From Corynebacterium pseudodiphtheriticum DSM 44287 (lineage in GTDB: Bacteria; Actinomycetota; Actinomycetes; Mycobacteriales; Mycobacteriaceae), in NCBI RefSeq assembly GCF_000688415.1, contig NZ_JIAH01000008.1:124001-188000 (forward strand): a DNA stretch of 64,000 nucleotides, given 5' to 3'. Made by a program: the position numbers and the translations under genes. Positions 18,309 to 28,600 of the stretch are shown in pieces. Each line of letters starts with the position of its first letter. The stretch's first letter is position 1. The notes below the pieces were generated by a model, which was given only the letters and a program-made list of their open reading frames with translations, searched no databases and was not told where the DNA came from.

Positions 18309-19118
18309 ATGTCTCAACACCGCCCCCGCCACGCGAAACCGTCCGGTGGTTCGCCCGCAGTGGAAAAGGCCATGGCTTATTCCAATGAGCTGGCGGTTTT
18401 TGCTCGGGAAAACCCCAAGCGTGTTGGCACGGGAACCGTTCTGACCGTGCTCTTGGTGCTTGTAGGCACAATTTTTGGTGCTAGCCAGATTGAGCGGCCA
18501 CCACAAGAAGAGTTGGATGAGGTGGTTGCTAAAGAGATTGTCCCCGAACCTGTAACGCATATTGAACCTGCCCCGGCCGTGGAAATGATGATTCCAGCCT
18601 TGGACATGTACGCAGTGTTCGAAGATGAAGCCTGCCGGGTGAAAGACGGCGCGATTGACCCCGCGACCATGGAATATGCTTGTACCTATACTGCCGACGA
18701 CCGCCCGTATTCCTTGCCTGGCACCGATGCCGATGACATCGTCGTGATCGCTGGCCATACCGGGGCTGGAGTCGCCGGGGTATTTGATGAGCTTTACGAC
18801 GGCAGCAACGATGAACACAAAGTCTCAATGGAAGACAAATTGTATCTACGCACGGCCACTTCTGGTGATCAGTGGTTGGTGTATGAAGCAACAGACATGC
18901 ATTCTCCACAAAAAGAGCTGCTTGCAGGTGACCCAAATATTTGGGGCGAATCTGCCACCCCCGGCAGATTACTGACAATCAGCTGCGTACAACCATTATT
19001 TCAAACCTCTATCCGCAACGCAGTAGTCGGTTGGCAATACCAAGGCGTCACAAACAACGCGCCACAGCCTGCCATGGAAGATCCAGCACCGAAACACCCA
19101 GGTGATACCGGATTTTAA
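18309..19118 (+). CDS. Sortase (class E/F-like transpeptidase)
   Basis: A 269-residue sortase. A membrane helix (about 41-58) anchors it in the N-in orientation. A spacer of acidic and proline residues follows, then the sortase barrel with catalytic H150 (VIAGHTGAG), C226 (LLTISCVQP) and R236. The TISC motif differs from the TLSTC of class A enzymes. Pilus-type lid and neighbouring pilin genes are absent, so a housekeeping or single-substrate role is more likely. The next gene codes for a secreted protein with a possible sorting signal. GGAG lies upstream of the ATG. Confidence 0.85.
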   Translation: MSQHRPRHAKPSGGSPAVEKAMAYSNELAVFARENPKRVGTGTVLTVLLVLVGTIFGASQIERPPQEELDEVVAKEIVPEPVTHIEPAPAVEMMIPALDMYAVFEDEACRVKDGAIDPATMEYACTYTADDRPYSLPGTDADDIVVIAGHTGAGVAGVFDELYDGSNDEHKVSMEDKLYLRTATSGDQWLVYEATDMHSPQKELLAGDPNIWGESATPGRLLTISCVQPLFQTSIRNAVVGWQYQGVTNNAPQPAMEDPAPKHPGDTGF

Positions 19119-19375
19119 CCAATCCAAGGGAGCCCCTGCGGAGGATTCGCACCTGCCTTAGGGTACAGAAAATCTCTAGTACCAAATCCAATTTTTGCCT
19201 TCAACACCGACAGAATTACACCACTCGAATTTCACCCCCTATTCCCAGCTTCCTATAAGCACACCCGAATAATTGGCTTGCGGAAGTGAAGGAAGTGACT
19301 AATGTGAATATCCGAGCTGCAAATTTTCCTGTGCAGCATTTGGTTCTGTACCCAAGCCTTCCCCAGGAGCACTCT

Positions 19376-20380
19376 ATGAAGAACTCAACCAAGCTCGCCA
19401 TCGCCGCTCTGATGGCTGGTTCCCTCTCCCTGTCCTCGCTGCCTGTCGCTGATGCACAGGAGCCTGCGGCAACTACAGAAGTAAACGGCGTTACTTACTA
19501 CCTGAACAAGACTGGTGACGAGCCATTCTATGTGAAGGAAGCATCGGAGATTCACAACCCGGCCGCCACGCCAGCAGACCTATCTGGTGAAGCTACTCCT
19601 GATGCTGCTACCGAAGACAACGCAGCAACTAACGGCGAGGAAGTTGGCGCCCCAGCTAAGACCAAGGTTGTCGATGGCGTTACCTACTACCTGAACGAGA
19701 CCGGCGCCGAGCCGTTCTACGTCAGCGATTCCGCACTGTGGAACACCCCACGTGCACAGGTTCCAGCGAACAAGATCCTGGGCTACGTTGACCCTGCCAT
19801 CGACGGTGAGTTCGGCGCTCTGCCAAAGACCAAAGCAATTAACGGCACCACCTGCTACCTCAACGAGACCGGTGAAACCCCGTTCTACGTGAAGGACCGC
19901 AACCTGTGGAACACCGCGCGCGGTGACATCAAGGACGCAAGCCAGATTTGCGAAGCAACTACACCAGGCACCCCTGGCAGCAGCAACGCTGCCGCAGCTG
20001 CTGGCCTCGTAGCCGGACTGGCAGGCCTGGGCTTGCTCATCGGCGGTGTTTGGCACTTCCTGAACAAGGATGGCAAGACCCTGGTTCCGTCCAAGGACCG
20101 CGTCAATGCTGAGCCAACCGCAGAAGAGAAGAAGAAGTCCGAAGAACTACTGAAGCAGCACGGCGCTGACATCAAGCAGAAGACCGACGCTGCCAAGGCT
20201 AACCCAGCCGAGGCTGGCAAGGCTGCTGACATCGACACCACTGGCGTAACCAAGGCTGCCCCACGTGGTATGGCTGCAGAGACCGGTAACAACACCGTTG
20301 CTCGCGGCATGGCTGCAGTTGCTGTTATGGCACTGCTCGGCGCCGTAGCATTCTTCGCACGTCGTCGCTTCGTAGCCTAA
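19376..20380 (+). CDS. Secreted repeat protein with candidate sortase signal
   Basis: A 334-residue exported protein (ATG 19376, AGGAG upstream). Residues 1-27 form a signal peptide ending ADAQ. Three copies of a motif like NGVTYYLNKTGDEPFYV follow, at about 37-53, 100-116 and 156-172, the last with a Cys in place of one Tyr. A hydrophobic segment (about 205-226) is followed by a Lys/Glu-rich coiled region. The end has AAETG (300-304), a second hydrophobic helix (311-328) and RRR, the layout of a cell-wall sorting signal. The function is unknown; the neighbouring sortase may anchor it. Confidence 0.75.
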   Translation: MKNSTKLAIAALMAGSLSLSSLPVADAQEPAATTEVNGVTYYLNKTGDEPFYVKEASEIHNPAATPADLSGEATPDAATEDNAATNGEEVGAPAKTKVVDGVTYYLNETGAEPFYVSDSALWNTPRAQVPANKILGYVDPAIDGEFGALPKTKAINGTTCYLNETGETPFYVKDRNLWNTARGDIKDASQICEATTPGTPGSSNAAAAAGLVAGLAGLGLLIGGVWHFLNKDGKTLVPSKDRVNAEPTAEEKKKSEELLKQHGADIKQKTDAAKANPAEAGKAADIDTTGVTKAAPRGMAAETGNNTVARGMAAVAVMALLGAVAFFARRRFVA

Positions 20381-20437
20381 TAACTACACGCGCAGCTCAA
20401 ACTGCGTCGTAAAGTACGAAGCTAAAAGCGCAGAAAT

Positions 20438-20469
20438 AACGCCCCAACCAAAACTGGTCGGGGCGTTTT
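20438..20469. terminator. Bidirectional terminator between convergent genes
   Basis: AACGCCCC (20438-20445) and ACCA pair with TGGT and GGGGCGTT (ending 20467) around an AAAC loop. The plus side continues TTTTCG and the minus side has A/T-rich sequence, so it can serve both the cell-wall protein gene and ald. Confidence 0.8.
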
Positions 20470-20485
20470 CGCATCTCCAGAACTA

Positions 20486-21574
20486 CTAATCCTTCCAGTC
20501 GAAGGCCTCACGCACCGGCTTCGAAATCAGCTTGCCGTCGCGCGTCGACAAGCCATCAGCCAAACCTGGGAAACGTTCAATAGCCTGATCCACCCCACCA
20601 GCAGCAACCGCACGGATATACGGCAGCGTCGCAGAAGTCAGCGCACGCGTCGACGTATTAGCTACGGCACCCGGCATGTTCGCCACGCAGTACATCAACG
20701 CATCACCAACGCGGAACACGGGATCCTGATGGCTGGTCTTACGGGAAGGCTCGAAGCAACCACCCTGGTCGATAGCAACATCAACCAGCACAGAACCGCG
20801 CTTCATGCGCTTGATCAAATCTTCCGACACCAACTTCGGTGCCTTGCCACCAGCAACCAAAACAGCACCAATCACCAGGTCGGCTTCCAGCAGTTCCTCT
20901 TCGATGGTCACTGGATCCGAAATTTGCGTGCGCACAGTTCCCGCGTACTGATCGTCAAAACGCGCCAAAGTACCAGCATCAATATCCAGCACGGTGGTTT
21001 CTGCGCGCAGGCCATGCGCCATCGCCACTGCAGAAGCACCAACCTGGCCACCGCCGATCACAACGACACGGCCCGCCTTGGTTCCCGGAACACCGGAAGG
21101 CAGTACGCCTCGGCCGCCGTGGTGTGACAACAGATGGTGGGAGCCCTCCAGCACAGCCAAACGGCCAGCCACCTGCGACATTGGAGTCAGCAACGGCAAG
21201 GCACCGTTTTTATCAGTCACAGTTTCATAGGCCAACGCCGTGGTGCCGGCTTCGACGAGCGCGTCGGTCAGCTCACGCGAAGCAGCCAGGTGCAAATACG
21301 TAAACAGCAGCAGATCCTCACGCAGGTACTGGTACTCTTCCTGCAAAGGTTCTTTAACCTTCAGCACCATCTCGGCAGCCCAGGCATCAGCTGCAGTATC
21401 GACGATGGTGGCGCCACGGTCGGTGTAGTCACTATCGACGTAGCTGGAGCCTTCACCCGCTCCAGACTGGATGAGCACCTCGTGCCCGTCGTCGACAAGA
21501 GCCTGTGCCGCCGCTGGGCTCAACGCCACGCGGCCTTCACTGTTCATGATTTCTGCGGGAACACCAATTTTCAT
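20486..21574 (-). CDS. ald: Alanine dehydrogenase
   Basis: A 362-residue NAD-dependent L-alanine dehydrogenase. It starts MKIGVPAEIMNSEGRVALSP, the typical N-terminus. Conserved features include LLLFTYLHLAA with the substrate-binding histidine, the Rossmann motif VIGGGQVGASAVAMA, and ANMPGAVANTSTRALTSATLPY near the end. It interconverts alanine and pyruvate plus ammonia. I use ATG 21574; the frame extends 24 codons further but without homology. The gene stands alone. Confidence 0.94.
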   Translation of the reverse strand: MKIGVPAEIMNSEGRVALSPAAAQALVDDGHEVLIQSGAGEGSSYVDSDYTDRGATIVDTAADAWAAEMVLKVKEPLQEEYQYLREDLLLFTYLHLAASRELTDALVEAGTTALAYETVTDKNGALPLLTPMSQVAGRLAVLEGSHHLLSHHGGRGVLPSGVPGTKAGRVVVIGGGQVGASAVAMAHGLRAETTVLDIDAGTLARFDDQYAGTVRTQISDPVTIEEELLEADLVIGAVLVAGGKAPKLVSEDLIKRMKRGSVLVDVAIDQGGCFEPSRKTSHQDPVFRVGDALMYCVANMPGAVANTSTRALTSATLPYIRAVAAGGVDQAIERFPGLADGLSTRDGKLISKPVREAFDWKD

Positions 21575-21821
21575 AGGATTGATCCTCAATTCTGGTTGCT
21601 TTTGTGCATGTTCGTGCATCAGGCATGCATTACGAGTTTCCGACAAGGGGTGGTGCCGAAAGCTCTTTGCCTTACACTAGGGTACGTGTTGTAAGCTAGC
21701 AGCAACGGTTTTGCGAAATGCGCCACAATTTTGAAATTTCTCGATAAAGCTATCGATTTACGAAAACTCAGCGCGCCTACCTTAGGCCCCGCAGGACGCA
21801 GCCGTCGACAAGTTTACGCAC

Positions 21822-23758
<1,937 letters not shown>

Positions 23759-23846
23759 ATTTGCGCTAACCATGCGCTAAAGGATGCCACCGCCAATCAG
23801 CGCAATAGTCTCTGAACTGGGCGCCTGAAATGAGGATCTGAGCTGG

Positions 23847-23923
23847 GAAAACCTCCGAGGAAGCTCCTGCATTCTAAAGCCCTTCCGGGTAAACTGAAAT
23901 GCACGAGAAACTCGGAGGTTTTC
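23847..23923. repeat. Inverted repeat in the toxin-antitoxin leader covering the Shine-Dalgarno
   Basis: GAAAACCTCCGAG (23847-23859) is the exact reverse complement of CTCGGAGGTTTTC (23911-23923), with 51 bases between. The right arm contains the GGAGG of the antitoxin gene, so pairing in RNA would hide it. As DNA the arms could also be an operator for autoregulation. Confidence 0.75.
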
Positions 23924-23925
23924 TT

Positions 23926-24174
23926 ATGTCTGTACCTTTGCGGCGTTCTGCGCCAGGGACCAAAGCAAGCACTGCGACTGCTCAATCTAGCGCTGTCATC
24001 ACGGAATCAGAAGATGTTGCCGAAGCTCAAACGCTTGCTGATGCCGCACTTGGAGCAGCTGGTCATTCAGTTTCCGATCCCTATATCCGCGATCTTGGGC
24101 GGTTAATTGCTAGTGGGGAAATCTCCGGTGATGAAGCTGTGCAACGCGCCCTCGCCCACATCGATGGGTTCTAA
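23926..24174 (+). CDS. VbhA-like antitoxin of the Fic toxin
   Basis: An 82-residue protein (ATG 23926 with GGAGG upstream). The first third is Ser/Thr-rich and probably flexible. From residue 33 it resembles the antitoxin VbhA domain: a helix, then VSDPYIRDLGRLIASGEISGDEA. In canonical members a [S/T]xxxE[G/N] helix inserts a glutamate into the Fic active site. The aligned stretch here reads ALGAAG (41-46), lacking that glutamate. Its stop overlaps the toxin ATG by one base (TAATG), the usual coupling of such pairs. The family call rests on pattern and context. Confidence 0.75.
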   Translation: MSVPLRRSAPGTKASTATAQSSAVITESEDVAEAQTLADAALGAAGHSVSDPYIRDLGRLIASGEISGDEAVQRALAHIDGF

Positions 24175-24914
24175 TGCCGGAACAGCGGTGGGGGTATAAT
24201 AGCTGGGAAGATTACTACATTCCCGGTACCAAAACGGTCCGTAATAAATTTCGGGCCCCAGGCAAGCCGTACGGTGAGCCAAACCCGAATATATTGCACG
24301 CCAAAGAAGAGGCTGCAAGCTTTCTTCGGATGCATGAGCTCAGACTAAGGCCAATTACAGGCGATTTCGACTACGCGCATATGAAGGCAATTCACGGCTA
24401 CATCTTCCAGGATGTGTATGACTGGGCTGGGGAACCTCGCGTCGGCCCACACGGGTGGATGACTAAAGAAGGCCCTAATGTTTTACACCCAGATGACCCC
24501 GATAATCCGACGATGGCTTTCACCTATTATCCGGGCACGGAAATCATGCACGAGGATGCCCGCAAGCAATACCGCAGGCTAGCCGAAAAGAATTATTTGC
24601 GCGGCCTGGAAAAACAAGAATTCGTGCAAGAATTAGCTGAAATCTGGGGCGAACTGAACGTCATACATGTTTTTCGCGAAGGCAATACCCGAACGCAGTT
24701 CATTTTCTTCGAGCAACTGTGCCGTAAAGCCGGCTACCAGATCGCTTCCGAGCGCTTTGCTGTCCGCGACGAGGCAACCATGCAGCGTGAAGCCGCCGCC
24801 GGTAGACCATATTTACGCGAGGCCTTCGTGCACGCCCGATTTTATAGCCAAGCTACCGGCAGCAATAAACGCCTAGCCGAAGTTCTCGACCAGGCGATAT
24901 CACCCTTGCACTAG
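24174..24914 (+). CDS. Fic/DOC-family toxin (protein AMPylase-like)
   Basis: A 246-residue Fic-domain protein. The core motif is HVFREGNTRTQF at residues 165-176, against the canonical HxFx[D/E]GNGRxxR. The catalytic histidine (H165), E169 and first arginine (R173) are kept. The third Gly of GNG is Thr and the last Arg is Phe. The N-terminal flap region is present (DVYDWAGEPR). Fic toxins transfer AMP or related groups to target proteins such as gyrase or topoisomerase IV; the target here is unknown. It is translationally coupled to the upstream antitoxin. Confidence 0.85.
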   Translation: MPEQRWGYNSWEDYYIPGTKTVRNKFRAPGKPYGEPNPNILHAKEEAASFLRMHELRLRPITGDFDYAHMKAIHGYIFQDVYDWAGEPRVGPHGWMTKEGPNVLHPDDPDNPTMAFTYYPGTEIMHEDARKQYRRLAEKNYLRGLEKQEFVQELAEIWGELNVIHVFREGNTRTQFIFFEQLCRKAGYQIASERFAVRDEATMQREAAAGRPYLREAFVHARFYSQATGSNKRLAEVLDQAISPLH

Positions 24915-24980
24915 CATCGTTGCCTTAGCACCGTTGAGAAAGCACCGCTGGGCTAGCTCCGTTGCACTAGCACTGCCCTA
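24912..24980. repeat. Degenerate tandem repeat, about 14-bp period
   Basis: Five successive units resemble TAGCACCGTTGCAC, at 24912, 24926, 24941, 24954 and 24968, with unit lengths of 13-15 bp. The first unit contains the fic stop codon and the last runs into the end of the convergent protease gene. It fills the whole gap and no terminator hairpin is obvious. Confidence 0.6.
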
Positions 24981-25913
24981 CTACTTCTTCGGCTTACGCG
25001 CAATACCCAAACCGACAACCAGCGCTACCAGTACCGCACCGCCGCCAAGCAGCCACCAGGTGGTGTTGCTGGAATCATCTGCAGATTCCCCAGCAGCCGA
25101 GGCAGTGCTGTCCGTGGAGGTATTGCCGCCGCCCTGCGAAACATTCGCTTCCTCAGAGCTGACGGACTCAGACTGCTCGATCATGGTCTGAATCATCCAG
25201 TCGTAGCTTTCGGCTGCAGGAGCCACCACAGATTCCGGAGAAGTTGTCGACTCTGGATCATCTGGGTTAAACGCTGCCGAAAGCACACCGTAAAGCTTGC
25301 CGTCCATGAATACCGGTCCGCCGGAATCGCCTTGCTGGAATTCCGCATCATTATCTAGGCGAGCAATTGCAGCCTGCTCACCGCCGAATAACGCGAAATT
25401 ATTCAGCTCTGTGATTTTGCCATCTGCCTTGGGCAGTTTCTCGGTTTTGCCGGTACCCTCTGAAGACCAGCCATAAGATTCGATTGCGCCCTCAGCCGGG
25501 GTTTCTTGCATGATCTCCGGATATTCTTTCAAGCCAATTGGCTCCGCGGTACGAATCAACCCGATATCACCAGCTGGAGCTTTGTACCAGTCCGCAACCT
25601 TCACCCGCTTTTGATCATCTCCTTGGCCAATGCGAACGCTACCGCCCGGGGTTTCGGAGTTTTCCAGGCAGTGCCGTGCGGTCACCACCCAATAATCCGC
25701 CACCGCGGTACCGGTGCAGTTTCCGTCCTCGTCGCCGTCGTCGCCGATCTGCTCGGAAACCACGGCATTAGCGTGCACACTGTCTTCAGCGAATTGATCA
25801 CTGATCAAGGCTTGCGCAGGTACGGCAGCAGCCAGTGTGGCACCAAGAGCCACGGTTGGGGCGGCGATGGCCAGCAAACGGGAGGTCTTGGAGTTCTTAG
25901 AAGTCTGAGACAT
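24981..25913 (-). CDS. Secreted trypsin-like serine protease with C-terminal membrane anchor
   Basis: A 310-residue chymotrypsin-fold protease. A signal peptide (about 1-35, ending VPAQA) precedes the domain with H in VVTARHC, D in APAGDIGLIR and S in QQGDSGGPVF, a full catalytic triad. Residues about 245-275 form a Ser/Gly/Asn linker. A membrane helix near 280-302 with a KPKK end follows, so the protease is tethered outside the membrane. Cysteines in NCTGTA and RHC may form a disulfide. The substrate is unknown. Confidence 0.88.
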   Translation of the reverse strand: MSQTSKNSKTSRLLAIAAPTVALGATLAAAVPAQALISDQFAEDSVHANAVVSEQIGDDGDEDGNCTGTAVADYWVVTARHCLENSETPGGSVRIGQGDDQKRVKVADWYKAPAGDIGLIRTAEPIGLKEYPEIMQETPAEGAIESYGWSSEGTGKTEKLPKADGKITELNNFALFGGEQAAIARLDNDAEFQQGDSGGPVFMDGKLYGVLSAAFNPDDPESTTSPESVVAPAAESYDWMIQTMIEQSESVSSEEANVSQGGGNTSTDSTASAAGESADDSSNTTWWLLGGGAVLVALVVGLGIARKPKK

Positions 25914-25976
25914 AATGAGCTTCTTTCTATACGGAATCGGTATTAGTTATTAGTCGGGTTTATGCTGTCGCAGTGA

Positions 25977-27041
25977 CTATCCACCGTGGTTGCTGCTGTG
26001 GTTATCACTTCGCTTGCCACTCAGGCCATTTACGGCCTGGGATCCTGTGCGCGCCACCTTTCCAAGCACGTATTCCAGTGGGCCATAGCGGAAGAACATT
26101 GCCCAGATACTCGTGCCGACGACCGCGACCACGACGGTGGCGATGGCCAGCTCTGGGTACTGGGTGGCGATGTGCCCACGGTTGATGATGCCGGCAGAAA
26201 TCACGTGTCCCAGATACACCGTCAGGGCCATGGATCCCATTGCTTTGAGTGGGAAGACCCAACGATCAGTCTGGACGAGCAGCAGGCACAACAAGATGAT
26301 GGTGAGCGAGCCCGCTATGGTTGCTAGCCCGTCGACAAGCCCGCCGCTGTGCGGCTTCGCGTCCAAAAATCCGTGCACGGCAATCCCGAGGTTGTTTCGC
26401 GTGGCGACGGCATATGCCGAATCCACCCAATCGCGTGCCAACACGCCCAACACGGAAATCACAACCCCCGCAGCAGCAGCTAGGAACCCTCTGGTGGAAA
26501 ATGGCGTGACCTGCCAGTTATTGGCACGCAACCAGTGCGCAAAAAGCACACCGGCCGCCATGTAGGCCAGCCACATCACGATGGGATACGGCTCACGCAA
26601 CAACGCATGCAAGGTGGTGTGCAGCGTAATCACGCGCACGATGCCAGATACTGCGAGCAATACGATGAATCCAAAGCTTACCCACTTAGTGGACCAGCGT
26701 GGGATTTGCAGTAATGCGAACACGATATACCCAATACCCAGTGCTTTGAGTACCACGATGATGGTTCCGGCGTACGGGGTAACCACGATGCCGATGAGCA
26801 CGAGAATGACACCACGAATAAAAACATCGACGGCGCCGCGCTTGCTGAATATGATAGTCATCGATATTCCGGAAAGAACCGCGAATAGGGCCGACGGAAA
26901 GCCTTCGAGGAACGCTCCAGCGAAACCTTTGAGCGGGTATAAATGTGCGATGATCATCGCCAGCAAGGCGATGCCACGGGCGACGTCAACTCCGATGATG
27001 CGCCCCGTGACGGCTGGTGTGTGTTGGACAGTATCTGGCAT
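25977..27041 (-). CDS. Multi-pass membrane protein of the HGSNAT/DUF1624-DUF418 type
   Basis: A 354-residue protein with about ten membrane helices. The N-terminal signature RIIGVDVARGIALLAMIIAH, with its conserved Asp-x-x-Arg-Gly and His, is typical of DUF1624/heparan-acetyltransferase-like and DUF418 proteins. Members are thought to acylate extracytoplasmic glycans or to have related transfer roles. The C-terminus is hydrophilic and rich in Ser, Asn and His. It follows the protease gene region without clear linkage. The exact substrate cannot be stated. Confidence 0.75.
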   Translation of the reverse strand: MPDTVQHTPAVTGRIIGVDVARGIALLAMIIAHLYPLKGFAGAFLEGFPSALFAVLSGISMTIIFSKRGAVDVFIRGVILVLIGIVVTPYAGTIIVVLKALGIGYIVFALLQIPRWSTKWVSFGFIVLLAVSGIVRVITLHTTLHALLREPYPIVMWLAYMAAGVLFAHWLRANNWQVTPFSTRGFLAAAAGVVISVLGVLARDWVDSAYAVATRNNLGIAVHGFLDAKPHSGGLVDGLATIAGSLTIILLCLLLVQTDRWVFPLKAMGSMALTVYLGHVISAGIINRGHIATQYPELAIATVVVAVVGTSIWAMFFRYGPLEYVLGKVARTGSQAVNGLSGKRSDNHSSNHGG

Positions 27042-27130
27042 GTCTCCAACCCTAACGCGTGTTACTGAAAATTCCTTGCAGCATTACTTCCGACTTCCAG
27101 GCAGTTCTCTGGCCGAAAGTTCAGAATGCC

Positions 27131-27169
27131 GAAAAAATACCGCTTACGCTGTGAAACCAGCGTGAGCGG
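27131..27169 (-). terminator. Terminator of the ettA-thioesterase unit
   Basis: CCGCTTACGCTG (27140-27151) pairs with CAGCGTGAGCGG (27158-27169) with one G-T-type mismatch. On the minus strand it is followed by TATTTTTTCGG. It lies 70 bp after the last gene of the unit. Confidence 0.75.
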
Positions 27170-27237
27170 GAATCTTTCTTTAGAAAATAACTGTTACTTT
27201 GCGTGGCGTGCCGCTGCTATTACAACCCGACTTGGGG

Positions 27238-27939
27238 CTAAAACAGCATTGCCAACCCGCGCGCATGGTAGACGCTACCAAAGGGAGCATCTATACGAGC
27301 CCAGCGGCCCTGTGCAGAAACCCGCAGGTGACGCGGAATATTCATGGGTGCCGAGAAGCCCGGGATTAGTCCTAAGTTTGTGCAGGCGAAAATCATCCGC
27401 ATTGGGATTTCTACTTCTTCACTACTGCCAGCACTCGCAGACTGAGGGTTTACTGTGAGTTCACTGTGCATGTCGGTGGCAGTTTCCGGTTTCACGGTAA
27501 GTACCGTTTGGTTCATCAAACTCTGCGGTGGGCCCATCGGCCCAGAAAATTGCCGGGCCAGATCCCGGCCTTTATCGGCGAGTTCGCGCACTACATGCAC
27601 CGGCAAATTATCCAATAATTGGAACCCCTCAGCCGGTGGCAACGCGCCTGGCCAAGAGGTATCACGGGCAGGCCCCAGATGAGTCTGTCCGGTTTCCAAA
27701 CAATGCAGCAAAGTACTGGCTGCCACCACAGCACCGTCGCGGGATACTGTGCCTTTGATACGGCGGCAAGCAACCACTTCAAAAGGGGTGGTCACGAAAA
27801 CATCAATGAGGTCACCATCCCCGACGTCGTCTTTGAGAACTCGAAACCGAGCCGACGCGCTCGCGTCCAAGCCAACGGCACGCGAAACCAATGCGCGTAG
27901 CCCAGGGCCACCTGCTGTGACTTCGAGGGATTCAGACAT
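27238..27939 (-). CDS. Conserved actinobacterial protein of unknown function
   Basis: A 233-residue soluble protein without signal peptide or membrane helix. Its start overlaps the stop of the thioesterase gene by one base (TAATG), so the two are translated together. The sequence has a beta-rich C-terminal half ending in PRHLRVSAQGRWARIDAPFGSV. The same adjacency to a thioesterase and EttA is what I recall from C. glutamicum. I do not recognise a catalytic motif. Confidence 0.8.
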   Translation of the reverse strand: MSESLEVTAGGPGLRALVSRAVGLDASASARFRVLKDDVGDGDLIDVFVTTPFEVVACRRIKGTVSRDGAVVAASTLLHCLETGQTHLGPARDTSWPGALPPAEGFQLLDNLPVHVVRELADKGRDLARQFSGPMGPPQSLMNQTVLTVKPETATDMHSELTVNPQSASAGSSEEVEIPMRMIFACTNLGLIPGFSAPMNIPRHLRVSAQGRWARIDAPFGSVYHARGLAMLF

Positions 27940-28547
27940 TAATCGTCGTAACCAATCTCATCGCCATAATCGACTTCGTCACCGTAACCAACTTCATCGC
28001 CGTAGTCGACCTCATCGCCATAGGAAATTTCATCGTCGTAGCTGATTTCATCACCGAGCGAGTCTAACTGGACTCCCCTAGCGCTGGGTCCAGAACCCGA
28101 TTCTGCTTCTGCTTTATCAGCAGCTTTAGCCAGGGTGGATTCCAAACGCATAACTTCACGTTCTTCCTCCGTCAACGGGCGTGGCATCTGCGTATCCATA
28201 TCCACAGCCACAGAGACCGTTTCCACCACGCAAGCAATACGCCCGTGTTTATCCTTGATCTCTTGGCGGGTCACAAAAGAAGAATTTCCTACCTCAACGA
28301 CCTGGGATTCCACCAACAGCACCGAATTGCCTTCCGGCTCAATCGGTTTCCGGAAATCTAGGTCCAGTTTGCGCACAAAAGCAGCAAAATCTTCCATCCC
28401 AGCGGGATCAAAATAAGCCTCTTTGTACGCCAGGCGAGCCTCTTGGGCGATTTCCACATAATTGGCGTTCATCACATGCCCATAGCGGTCGAAATCCGAC
28501 CAGCGCAAAGGCACGCGATATTGATGAATTGCCGGGTTATCTGCCAT
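27939..28547 (-). CDS. Acyl-CoA thioesterase (4HBT hot-dog fold) with acidic repeat tail
   Basis: A 202-residue protein. Residues 1-140 are a hot-dog thioesterase with the active-site region RWSDFDRYGHVMNANY typical of the 4HBT family. Such enzymes hydrolyse acyl-CoA. The last 40 residues are a tandem hexapeptide (GDEVDY, GDEVGY, GDEISY and similar), about six units, strongly acidic and tyrosine-rich and encoded by an 18-bp DNA repeat. The tail is not part of the fold and looks recent. It lies between ettA and a coupled unknown gene. Confidence 0.88.
   Translation of the reverse strand: MADNPAIHQYRVPLRWSDFDRYGHVMNANYVEIAQEARLAYKEAYFDPAGMEDFAAFVRKLDLDFRKPIEPEGNSVLLVESQVVEVGNSSFVTRQEIKDKHGRIACVVETVSVAVDMDTQMPRPLTEEEREVMRLESTLAKAADKAEAESGSGPSARGVQLDSLGDEISYDDEISYGDEVDYGDEVGYGDEVDYGDEIGYDD
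27943..28056 (-). repeat. 18-bp tandem repeat encoding (GDEV-x-Y)n
   Basis: About six units of an 18-bp repeat approximating TCGCCGTAGTCGACCTCA on the plus strand, in frame with the thioesterase gene. Units differ mainly at third codon positions, so the peptide is conserved better than the DNA. The copy number could vary by slippage. Confidence 0.85.
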
Positions 28548-28600
28548 GGAAAACCTTGGAAACCTTTCTAGAGTGGCTCGCCTGTTACTACCGAGTAGCG

